DNA of 64,000 nt, taken from assembly GCF_010728725.1 (NCBI RefSeq), contig NZ_AP022606.1, forward strand, positions 434,001 through 498,000, given 5' to 3'. The stretch's first letter is position 1; every line of letters begins with the position of its first letter. The position numbers and the translations under genes were made by a program. The notes under the pieces are model-generated. The model did no database searches. It was not told the origin of the DNA and was given only the letters and a program-made list of their open reading frames with translations. Shown here in pieces: positions 56,516 to 64,000 of the stretch. This stretch comes from Mycobacterium branderi. Lineage in GTDB: Bacteria > Actinomycetota > Actinomycetes > Mycobacteriales > Mycobacteriaceae.

Positions 56516-59500
56516 GGCGGCGGGCTCCAGGCCACCTGCACCAATTGGTGGCCGCCGCCGCGAGTGATCAGCGTGCCGCGCCCCGGCGGTAGCGGTACCG
56601 GCCGGACCGATCCGATCAGCGGACCGTCGTCGGGGCTCGCGCTCATCATCAGCCCCATGCCGCCGGAGTCGCGCAACTCGGCGAGCAGCGGGTCGAACAG
56701 AGCGCGAGCGGCGCCGCCGCTTCGCCGGGCCACCACCAGATGCAAGCCGAGATCCCTGGCGTGCGGCAGGTATTCGAGAATCGGTGCCAGCGGGTTGGAA
56801 GCGACGGCCGCGACCACCTCATAGTCGTCGACCACGACATAGATGTCGGGCCCCGACCACCAGGAGCGTTCACGCAGCTGCGTCTGGGTGATGTCGAGCG
56901 GTGGCATCCGGCGGCGCAGCATGTCGAGCAACACGGGCAACACCACGCCGTGCGCTGCGGCGGACGCCGCATAGCCACCGAGGTGGTCGGACTCGACGAC
57001 GCCCAGTAGCGTGCGCCGGAAGTCGACGATGAACAACCGCACCTGCGCGGCCGATGCGGTCCGCACGATTTCGCGGCAGAGGGTACGCAAGGTGGCCGTC
57101 TTCCCGCATTCGATGTCGCCGAGGATCAGCAGGTGGCCGTCTCCGTCGAAATCGACGGTGGCCGGTGCAAGTTGACGTTCCTCCAGCCCCAGCACGATCC
57201 GGTCGCTCAGCTCGAGGCCTGTGAGGTCGACGCGCGTGGGCAATACGGGAATCGGGGGTGCGGTTGTGGTGCCGCGACGGCATATCTCCGTACTGGGCAG
57301 CGCGATCACCATGTGCTGCCCATCGCGGGACAGACCCCGTCCCGGCCGGCCCTCCGGGACCTGCTGTGCGCGCCGGCGGTCCAATTCGGAATCGGCGGGA
57401 TCGCCCAGCCGCAACTCGATGCGGGTGCCGATCTGATCCTTCAACGCCGGCCGCAACTCGGCCCACCGGGAAGCCGACACCACCACGTGGATCCCGAACG
57501 AAAGTCCTTGGGCGGCAAGGGCGGTGATCTGCGCCTGGTAGTCGGTGGGCAGGGCGGCCCAGCCGTCGACCACCAGGAACACGTCATCACCGAAGTGATG
57601 GCTGCGGTCGCGACAGCCAGTCGCCCGCGCCATCAGGAGGGACTCCAGTTCGGCGATCGTGCGGGCAACCAGATCGGCTTCGGCTCTACCGGCCACCACC
57701 CCGACGTGCGGTAGGCAACGCAGTGACGTCAGCGCGCCTCCGCCGAAGTCCAGACAGTAGAACTGCACCTGGCTTGGATCATGGGTGGCCGCGAGGGCGG
57801 TGATCAACGTGCGCAGGGCGGTCGACTTGCCGGACTGTGGCGCGCCGATCACGCCGACATTGCCTGCTGCTCCGGCTAATTCGACCGTCAGCGGTGTGCG
57901 GCGCTGCTCGAATGGACGGTCGACGATGCCGATGGGGACCGTCAACACCCCGGTGGTGGCGAAGTCCCGCAGCACGGCATCCAGCTCGGGAGCGGCTCCG
58001 AGCGGCGGCAACCACACTTCATGGGCCCGCGGGCCGAACCCGGATAGCCGGTCCACCACCGTCTGCAGCACTGTGCGCTGCCCGTTCGCATCGCTCGTGT
58101 GAGGCGACAGCCTGACCCGGCCTACCGGCACAATGGTGAACCGCCGAACCGGCGCCGTTTTGGTGCAGTGCGGTGTCGGTCGGGCGGTGGTAGGGCACGG
58201 TCCGGAGACGTATGCGCCGCGAAAGGGAATCGGTTCGCTTGTCGTGCCGCGAAGGTATCCCACTCCCGGAGTATTGGGCAGCTCATAGGCATCGGAGGTT
58301 CCCAACACGATGCGCGACTCGTTGGCTGACAGGGTTTTCAGGCATATCCGGTAGGACAGATGGGATTCCAGCCCGCGCAACCTGCCCTCGTCCAGGCGCT
58401 GGCTGGCCAACAGCAGATGCATACCCAGTGACCGGCCGAGTCGGCCGATCGCGACGAACACCTCGGCGAAATCGGGGTGCTGACTGAGCAACTCAGAAAA
58501 TTCGTCGACAATGATGAACAGCGTGGGCAGCCGGGCGCCGGTGTGCCGCGCATGCTGGTATGCGCTGATGTTGTCGAGGTTGCCCGCCGCCCTAAGTAGC
58601 TCCTGACGGCGGTTCATCTCACCGGTCAGCGCCTCGCGCATCCGCGCGACCAGTGGCACTTCATCGGACAGGTTGGTAATGACCGCCGCGACGTGCGGGC
58701 TCTTCTCCAGACCGAGAAATGTTGCGCCGCCTTTGAAGTCCACCAGCACCAGGTTGAGCGCTTCGGGTGAGTGGCGGACCATCATGCCCAGCGCAATGGT
58801 GCGCAGCAGCTCGGATTTTCCTGAGCCGGTGGCACCTACGCACAATCCATGCGGGCCCATGCCGTTCTCGGCGGCTTCCTTGATGTCGAGTTCCAGCGGG
58901 GCGCCATCAAAGGTGGTGCCGATCGGAACCCGCAGCCGATCACGCCGAGACGATCTGTCCCACAACGCCGTCGGTGTAAAAGCGGCCAGTTCGCCGATGC
59001 TCAACAGCTGCTGCCAGGGCGGCGTGTCGCCGGGCGACGCGCCGGCATCCGCGGCGTGGTAGGCGGCCATCCGCTGCGCGCACGCAGTCGCGGCAGCCTG
59101 GTCCATGCGGTCCGGCCGCGCGATCGTGTCGTCGCCAATGGTCAGCTGTTCGGCACTCACCCGAAGCCAGGCGCCTGACGAGATATTGCGAGCGGCATCC
59201 GCCATAGTCAAACCGACAACCCCACCGCTGTCGACGACGACCACCGCCTGCGGCCGATGCTCAAGCTGCACCTCCGCGATCGCTTTCTCGGCTGCACGCA
59301 GCGTCGGATACACCATCCGCGCGGGGCCGACGTCGTCGGCGGCTTTCGGATGTTGGTGGTGCGGCAGCCATTTCAGCCAGTCCCAGTGAGCCCATTCGCA
59401 GTCGTCGATCGCGCCGACGAGCAGCAGCCGAGACGGACTGTGCATCACGGCGAGTTGGCAGATCATCGCGCGCAGCAATCCCCGTGCATCGTATTTGTCG

Positions 59501-60153
59501 CCGACGATCGTCACGGTGCCAATCTCACGCAGATCGAGCGCGACCGGCAGGTCGCGGATTGTCTGATGCGCCTGCAGGAAACGTCGCAAGGCAGTCACGG
59601 TGACCGGATCCACGCGATTTCCCGCGGGCAGCTGCGGGGGCAGCAGACGAGTGGCGAGTTGCTGCCGGCCGGTGCCGATCCGCACACAGCAGAAGTCGGG
59701 GTCGGCCGGTCGCCGCTCCCACATCCGGCTGCTGCCGACCAAGGTCCACAGCGCGTAGGGCTCCGGGTGCTGCCAGTTCAACGATACCCGTTGTGCGGCA
59801 GCGGTCTTCACTACAGTGCCGCGAAGGTCACTGAGATAGTCGAGATAGTCTGCGCGGTCGCCGTCGAGGTCGGTGCGCCATCTGTCACGGCCGGCGATCG
59901 CGGATACCACCGCCGAGATCAGCATCATCAGCGGGAAGGCCACGAACACCGGGCTACGCGCGATACCGGACCGGGTGTAGAAGACTACCGCCATCATCGC
60001 AACCGTGGCACCGGCCATCGCCACCGGCAACAGCCGGGTCACGACGCCGGTCTGCGCCGGCCGGGTGGGCTGCGGCGGTGCGGCCACCGCGATGTCGGCG
60101 GTATCGAACATCGGTGGTGCCAGTCGAGGCGGCGGCGCGAAACCCACGGTCAT
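56512..60153 (-). CDS. eccC4: ESX-4 secretion ATPase EccC4
   Basis: The 1213-residue FtsK/SpoIIIE-type protein powers type VII export. Two N-terminal membrane helices (about 38-86) are followed by three ATPase domains. Walker A sites are GATGSGKSE (about 440), GAPQSGKST (about 770) and GDIECGKTA (about 1015). The first is canonical; the third replaces the second Gly/Ser with Glu and Cys. ESX substrates bind the C-terminal domains. It is the central gene of the minus-strand half of the locus, equivalent to Rv3447c. Confidence 0.96.
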   Translation of the reverse strand: MTVGFAPPPRLAPPMFDTADIAVAAPPQPTRPAQTGVVTRLLPVAMAGATVAMMAVVFYTRSGIARSPVFVAFPLMMLISAVVSAIAGRDRWRTDLDGDRADYLDYLSDLRGTVVKTAAAQRVSLNWQHPEPYALWTLVGSSRMWERRPADPDFCCVRIGTGRQQLATRLLPPQLPAGNRVDPVTVTALRRFLQAHQTIRDLPVALDLREIGTVTIVGDKYDARGLLRAMICQLAVMHSPSRLLLVGAIDDCEWAHWDWLKWLPHHQHPKAADDVGPARMVYPTLRAAEKAIAEVQLEHRPQAVVVVDSGGVVGLTMADAARNISSGAWLRVSAEQLTIGDDTIARPDRMDQAAATACAQRMAAYHAADAGASPGDTPPWQQLLSIGELAAFTPTALWDRSSRRDRLRVPIGTTFDGAPLELDIKEAAENGMGPHGLCVGATGSGKSELLRTIALGMMVRHSPEALNLVLVDFKGGATFLGLEKSPHVAAVITNLSDEVPLVARMREALTGEMNRRQELLRAAGNLDNISAYQHARHTGARLPTLFIIVDEFSELLSQHPDFAEVFVAIGRLGRSLGMHLLLASQRLDEGRLRGLESHLSYRICLKTLSANESRIVLGTSDAYELPNTPGVGYLRGTTSEPIPFRGAYVSGPCPTTARPTPHCTKTAPVRRFTIVPVGRVRLSPHTSDANGQRTVLQTVVDRLSGFGPRAHEVWLPPLGAAPELDAVLRDFATTGVLTVPIGIVDRPFEQRRTPLTVELAGAAGNVGVIGAPQSGKSTALRTLITALAATHDPSQVQFYCLDFGGGALTSLRCLPHVGVVAGRAEADLVARTIAELESLLMARATGCRDRSHHFGDDVFLVVDGWAALPTDYQAQITALAAQGLSFGIHVVVSASRWAELRPALKDQIGTRIELRLGDPADSELDRRRAQQVPEGRPGRGLSRDGQHMVIALPSTEICRRGTTTAPPIPVLPTRVDLTGLELSDRIVLGLEERQLAPATVDFDGDGHLLILGDIECGKTATLRTLCREIVRTASAAQVRLFIVDFRRTLLGVVESDHLGGYAASAAAHGVVLPVLLDMLRRRMPPLDITQTQLRERSWWSGPDIYVVVDDYEVVAAVASNPLAPILEYLPHARDLGLHLVVARRSGGAARALFDPLLAELRDSGGMGLMMSASPDDGPLIGSVRPVPLPPGRGTLITRGGGHQLVQVAWSPPP

Positions 60154-60233
60154 GGCGATTGCACGCTAAGCACCGCCGTGATCGCGGGCAAGTCAGCTGT
60201 GGATTGACGTCTGCACGTCACGGCGGCCACAGC

Positions 60234-60239
60234 TAGCGT
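60234..60239 (+). promoter_or_regulatory. -10 element of eccD4
   Basis: TAGCGT ends 7 nt before GTG 60247, supporting that start over GTG 60238. A matching TAGCGT lies on the other strand before eccC4. Confidence 0.45.
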
Positions 60240-60246
60240 GCCCAGC

Positions 60247-61581
60247 GTGCAGGAAGCAGATCTGCGCCGAGTGTCGATTCACACCGATGAGGTCCGGGTC
60301 GACCTGGCGCTGCCGGCGGCCGTGCCGATCGCAACCCTGATCCCGGCGATCGTGGACATTCTGCCGGCCGGACATGCCCTCGGCGACGGGCCGACGCGTT
60401 ACCAGCTGTCGTGTCCGGGCGAGGTGCCTCTGGACGCGTCGACAACCTTGGCGCAACAGGGGATTCGCGATGGCGCGGTGCTGATTCTGTCCTGCTCGTC
60501 GACCGACATTTCGGCGCCGCAGTTCGACGACGCGGCCGAGGCCGTGTCCGCCTCACTCGCCACCGCGGCGCGGGCGTCGAGCGGTCATGGGCCTCGGATT
60601 ACCGGTGCGCTCGCAGGGTTCTGCCTGGCGAGCATCGGTGCGGCGCTACTGACACGGCAATCGTTGTGCGACAACGGCTCCCGGCAGGCCGGTGCCGCGA
60701 TAGCGGCCGTGGCCGGCGGTATCGCGCTGGCCGCGGCCACGCTCACGCAGCGTGGCTTCCGTGACAGCACCATCGCGCAAGCGCTGGCGTTGCTGGCGAT
60801 CGGATTTGCCGCCGTCGCGGGCCTGCTGGCAGTCCCGGGCGGTCCGGGCGCCCCCAACGCGTTGCTTGCGGCGACGACCGCCGGCGTCACCGCTGTAGTA
60901 GTGGTGCGGCTAACCGGATGCGACACACCACTATTCACCGCGGCGGCCGGGTTCGCGCTGCTGTCAGCGATCGCAGCGCTGGCGGCGACCGTGACGAACG
61001 TGCCGTTACCGGCGATCGGCGCGGTCTGCGTCGTGGTGTCGCTCGCCCTGATCGCGGTGTCACCGCTGATCTCAATCTTGTTGACCGGGTTGTCGCCACG
61101 GTTGGCTGACGATATGCTCCCAGATACGCTGCCCGCCAAGGCGATCCGGGCCGATACCTGGCTGACCGGTCTGATCGGCGCATTCTCCACCACAGCGGCT
61201 TGCGGCGCTGTCACGGTCGCGAACTGTGCCCCGGGCGTCATCGGTGTGGTATTCGCCGCGGTGACCGGTGCGGTGTTGCTGGCACAAGCACGCTCACACC
61301 GCGACATGCCAAAAGTCTTGACGCTCGTCACCAACGGCACTGCCACTCTCAGCGCGGCATTGGTAGCCGGGGCCATCGCCTTCCGTCCGCCCGTCGCATG
61401 GCTCGCGGCGGCGACGGCGATGCTCACGGCCGCCGCTTTCATCGCCCCCACCGTGCGGCTCTCCCCCGTCGCGCAGCGGGGCTTCGAGTTGCTGGAGCGT
61501 CTCGCACTGGCGGCACTGGTGCCGCTGGGCTGCTGGCTCTGCGGACTCTACGGCGCGGCGCGCGGCCTCACCCTGTCATGA
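60247..61581 (+). CDS. eccD4: ESX-4 membrane channel component EccD4
   Basis: The 444-residue product starts at GTG 60247; GTG 60238 is an alternative. An N-terminal ubiquitin-like domain (LRRVSIHTDEVRVDLALPAAVPIATLIPAIVDIL ... GIRDGAVLILS, residues 1-80) faces the cytoplasm. It is followed by about 11 transmembrane helices, the EccD layout. It forms dimers in the ESX channel. Two genes, eccD4 and mycP4, read rightwards and are coupled by ATGA, as Rv3448-Rv3449. Confidence 0.95.
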   Translation: MQEADLRRVSIHTDEVRVDLALPAAVPIATLIPAIVDILPAGHALGDGPTRYQLSCPGEVPLDASTTLAQQGIRDGAVLILSCSSTDISAPQFDDAAEAVSASLATAARASSGHGPRITGALAGFCLASIGAALLTRQSLCDNGSRQAGAAIAAVAGGIALAAATLTQRGFRDSTIAQALALLAIGFAAVAGLLAVPGGPGAPNALLAATTAGVTAVVVVRLTGCDTPLFTAAAGFALLSAIAALAATVTNVPLPAIGAVCVVVSLALIAVSPLISILLTGLSPRLADDMLPDTLPAKAIRADTWLTGLIGAFSTTAACGAVTVANCAPGVIGVVFAAVTGAVLLAQARSHRDMPKVLTLVTNGTATLSAALVAGAIAFRPPVAWLAAATAMLTAAAFIAPTVRLSPVAQRGFELLERLALAALVPLGCWLCGLYGAARGLTLS

Positions 61582-62936
61582 CCGGGTGGGCGTCGCGGGC
61601 GGCAAGCTGCATCGCGGCGGTCACGCTCGCAACGCTGCCGCAGTGTGCCGCGCCGCTCGCGCACGCGGTGACGCCGCCGCCGATCGACCATGCCCGGCTA
61701 CCGGAGCCGTCGCCGCCCGCCCCGTCGGCGCCCACCGTGCAGCGCGAGGTGTGCGCAGTACCGTCCAGAACCACCCACGATGGCAAGTCAACCCAGCTCA
61801 GCGGCGTTGACCTTCAGCGGGTGTGGCGGCTCAGTCGCGGCTCGGGTCAACGAGTCGCGGTCATCGACACCGGCGTCGCGCCGCACCCTCGGCTGCCCGA
61901 TACGCTGGCCGGCGGTGACTATGTGTTCACCGGCGACGGCTTGCAGGACTGCGACGGACACGGCACTGCGGTGGCTGGAATCATCGCCGCCGCACCCGAT
62001 CCCGAACACGACGATTTCAGCGGTGTGGCGCCCGATGTCACGTTGATCAGCATCCGGCAATCGAGCACCAAATTCGGCGCTTCCGCCGATGCGTCGACAA
62101 CCGGGTTCGGCGACGTCGACACGTTGGCGAAAGCGGTCCGCACCGCAGCCGATCTCGGCGCTTCGGTGATCAACATCTCGTCGGTCGCCTGTGTCCCGGT
62201 TGATTCCCGGCTGGACGACCGCGCGTTGGGCGCGGCGCTGGCCTACGCCGTCGACACCAAGAATGCTGTCGTGGTCGCGGCGGCCGGCAACACCGGTGGC
62301 CCTGCCCAGTGCCCGGCGCAGCAACCCGAAACCACCTGGGACACCGCCACCGTCGCGGTCAGCCCGGCGTGGTACGACGACTATGTGCTGACGGTGGGAT
62401 CGGTCAACGCGCGCGGCGAGCCGTCGCCGTTCACCCTCGCCGGGCCGTGGGTCGACGTGGCAGCACCCGGTGAGACAGTAATGTCGCTGAGCCTGACCGG
62501 CGACGGTACAGTGAATTCGCTTGGCGCGCCGCCTCACTCGGTACCGCTGTCGGGAACCAGTTACGCCGCACCCGTGGTCAGCGGGCTGGCCGCGCTGATC
62601 CGGTGCCGGTTCCCGACGCTGACCGCCCGGCAGGTGATGCAGCGCATCGAGGCCACCGCGCATCATCCGCCGCGCGGACGGGATCCGTTGGTGGGCAACG
62701 GTGTCGTGGACGTCCTCGCCGCCGTCAGCTCCGGGACCCCGGCCGACCCGCCCCCTCGTCCGCGTGACCGGCCGCCGCCGGTTGCGCCGCCAACGCCGCC
62801 GGCGGCTACGGACCGCAGCCCTCGCCACACCGCGTTCACCGGCGCGGCGATCTGCCTGACGGTGCTCGCGACGGCGCTGATTGCCGGCGCTGTGACGGCC
62901 CGGCTACGGCGCACCGAGGCTGTCCCGGACGACTAA
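61578..62936 (+). CDS. mycP4: ESX-4 mycosin protease MycP4
   Basis: The 452-residue product starts at ATG 61578, overlapping the eccD4 stop. A signal peptide (TGWASRAASCIAAVTLATLPQCAAPLAHA) leads into a subtilisin-like domain with catalytic Asp (VAVIDTGVAPH), His (DCDGHGTAVAG) and Ser (LSGTSYAAPVVSG). A Pro-rich linker and one C-terminal membrane anchor (AAICLTVLATALIAGAVTARL) follow. It stabilises the ESX complex and may process substrates. Its end overlaps the convergent eccB4 by 33 bp. Confidence 0.96.
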   Translation: MTGWASRAASCIAAVTLATLPQCAAPLAHAVTPPPIDHARLPEPSPPAPSAPTVQREVCAVPSRTTHDGKSTQLSGVDLQRVWRLSRGSGQRVAVIDTGVAPHPRLPDTLAGGDYVFTGDGLQDCDGHGTAVAGIIAAAPDPEHDDFSGVAPDVTLISIRQSSTKFGASADASTTGFGDVDTLAKAVRTAADLGASVINISSVACVPVDSRLDDRALGAALAYAVDTKNAVVVAAAGNTGGPAQCPAQQPETTWDTATVAVSPAWYDDYVLTVGSVNARGEPSPFTLAGPWVDVAAPGETVMSLSLTGDGTVNSLGAPPHSVPLSGTSYAAPVVSGLAALIRCRFPTLTARQVMQRIEATAHHPPRGRDPLVGNGVVDVLAAVSSGTPADPPPRPRDRPPPVAPPTPPAATDRSPRHTAFTGAAICLTVLATALIAGAVTARLRRTEAVPDD

Positions 62937-64000
62937 CGCGTTTGCCCTGCTCAGTTCCGGTCCCGCCGGCAGCGTCGCCAACACCGGCCAGGGCGCCGGA
63001 ATCGCCGTCTGCGGCAGACCGAGGGCGCGCGCCGCGTCGTCGTCGGCGATACCGAAACGCACCCCGGTCTCGGTGACCAGAAATCGGGTACCGGCCTCAG
63101 GGTTCTCCCCGGACAGGCCGGTGGCGCGAACGTACGCGCTGCGACCGGGCGGAACGTAGACGGCGTCGACGGCAGGCCCGGCGCCGTCACCCTGCGACAG
63201 CGCCACCGGCAGCTGGCCCGCCGGAATGGGCGGTGCGCCGGCCGCAATCGACATAACGGCGTCATCCGCCGTGGGTGTCCACGTCGCGCACAGCGGCGTG
63301 TGCTCGACATCCAGCGGCGCCGAAGCCCGCTCGGGAAACGTGGAGACCGGCAGATCGGCCACTGTCGGAGCGGCGCGGATGACGTCGGGGGCCACCGAGA
63401 TGATGCTGCGGGCGCCGCGTGCGTCATTGAGCCGCAGCAGATCTGCGGCGACCGGGCCGACGCGCTGAACCCCGCCTGCCAGAACGACGTAATGCTCGTC
63501 GCCGTCGGCGCGCGCGATGCGCAGCACACTGCCGATCGGAAATCCGGGCAGCCGGCCCGGCCCGCCGGCGCTGGGAATGCGCGGCGCGGTGATCGGCGGC
63601 GCCTCCGGGATAGCGTTCAGCAGTGCGTGCGAAACCCTATGCGGCACAATGCCTTCCAACCGCAGTACCCGGACCACCGCAGGCTGGGTCAAGTCGACCG
63701 TCGCCCGAACCCCCTCGTAGAGCAGGTAAGTCGAAGCGCCCGAATCGGCTGTCACCAGCACGGTCTGTGCGACGGCCAGGCGATGCGATGCGTGTGCGGA
63801 GCCGACGACGACCGTCGTGCCGGCGTCGCTGTCACAGACCGTCCAGCCGGTATCGTCCAGTGGCTCGGGCAGTAGTTGGGGAGCGCCGGGGATGCCCATC
63901 AGCGGACCGCGTTTGGTGTGGGCCAGCTCGGATTCGGCCACCGGCTGCGGATTGCTACCCGACGCCGCGATCAGCCGCGCCGACGCCAGATTCAACACCG
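62904..64000 (-). CDS. eccB4: ESX-4 component EccB4 (5' part beyond the window)
   Basis: The last 365 or so residues are visible; the N-terminal cytoplasmic and membrane helix region lies past 64000. The visible protein is the periplasmic repeat domain typical of EccB. Blocks include LNLASARLIAASG, KRGPLMGIPGAPQLLP, VRVLRLEGIVPHRVSHALLNAIPEAPPI and VTETGVRFGIADDDAARALGLPQTAIPAPWPVLATLPAGPELSRANALV. The visible part matches the length expected for the C-terminal part of Rv3450c. The stop overlaps mycP4 by 33 bp. Confidence 0.94.
   Translation of the reverse strand, partial: VLNLASARLIAASGSNPQPVAESELAHTKRGPLMGIPGAPQLLPEPLDDTGWTVCDSDAGTTVVVGSAHASHRLAVAQTVLVTADSGASTYLLYEGVRATVDLTQPAVVRVLRLEGIVPHRVSHALLNAIPEAPPITAPRIPSAGGPGRLPGFPIGSVLRIARADGDEHYVVLAGGVQRVGPVAADLLRLNDARGARSIISVAPDVIRAAPTVADLPVSTFPERASAPLDVEHTPLCATWTPTADDAVMSIAAGAPPIPAGQLPVALSQGDGAGPAVDAVYVPPGRSAYVRATGLSGENPEAGTRFLVTETGVRFGIADDDAARALGLPQTAIPAPWPVLATLPAGPELSRANALVVRDSLGAP

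Overview
The window is a high-GC (roughly two thirds G+C by eye) actinobacterial chromosome segment, almost certainly from a non-tuberculous Mycobacterium. The evidence is the gene content and order, which I compare from memory with M. tuberculosis Rv3391 to Rv3450c: acrA1, iunH, imuB-imuA', guaA, HAD/GH65 pair, Rv3405c/Rv3406 pair, choD-guaB3-guaB2, rsdA-sigD, whiB3, groEL1-groES, tsaD-rimI-tsaB-tsaE, alr, gadB, nnr, glmS, glmM, rpsI-rplM and the ESX-4 secretion locus. No rRNA, tRNA, CRISPR array or insertion sequence was seen.

Layout. 1-5.3 kb: end of an AcrA1-type reductase, a 2OG-Fe oxygenase, a nucleoside hydrolase, and the SOS mutasome genes imuA'-imuB with a LexA box. 5.4-16.1 kb: purine genes guaA, guaB2 and guaB3; a HAD/GH65 pair in which the GH65 gene is frameshifted; a TetR/dioxygenase divergent pair with two perfect operators; and choD. 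16.2-20.4 kb: a vapBC module, the sigD/rsdA sigma-antisigma pair and whiB3. 20.4-26.1 kb: an accessory stretch with a membrane adenylate cyclase, small secreted and membrane proteins, an SDR, a decayed secreted-protein gene and a lower-GC three-gene cassette of unknown function. 26.2-34 kb: the chaperonin operon under a CIRCE element and a long minus-strand chain (alr, hydrolase, tsaE, fused tsaB-rimI, tsaD) with overlapping starts and stops. 34-44.5 kb: gadB, nnr, a methyltransferase, and two paralogous rhomboid-like genes bracketing a phd/vapC module and a Baeyer-Villiger monooxygenase/SDR pair, then glmS. 44.6-51.2 kb: F420-type and other oxidoreductases, an EspC-like pair, glmM, rpsI, rplM. 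51.4-64 kb: the ESX-4 locus (esxT, esxU, Rv3446c-like, eccC4, eccD4, mycP4, eccB4).

The most interesting region is 51.45-54.57 kb. A DUF2563-type small protein, a 527-residue ESX-substrate-like protein with a glycine-rich hydrophobic C-terminus, and two AT-richer membrane-protein genes lie between rplM and esxT. This looks like an ESX-linked effector/immunity cassette, although that function is inferred.

A recurring design is the leaderless gene: at least eleven start codons lie 6-7 nt after a TANNNT-type -10 hexamer, with little or no Shine-Dalgarno sequence. Convergent neighbours often overlap at their stop codons (dioxygenase/choD, whiB3/cyclase, methyltransferase/rhomboid 1, SDR/rhomboid 2, mycP4/eccB4). 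Comparisons with M. tuberculosis are from memory, not from a search.
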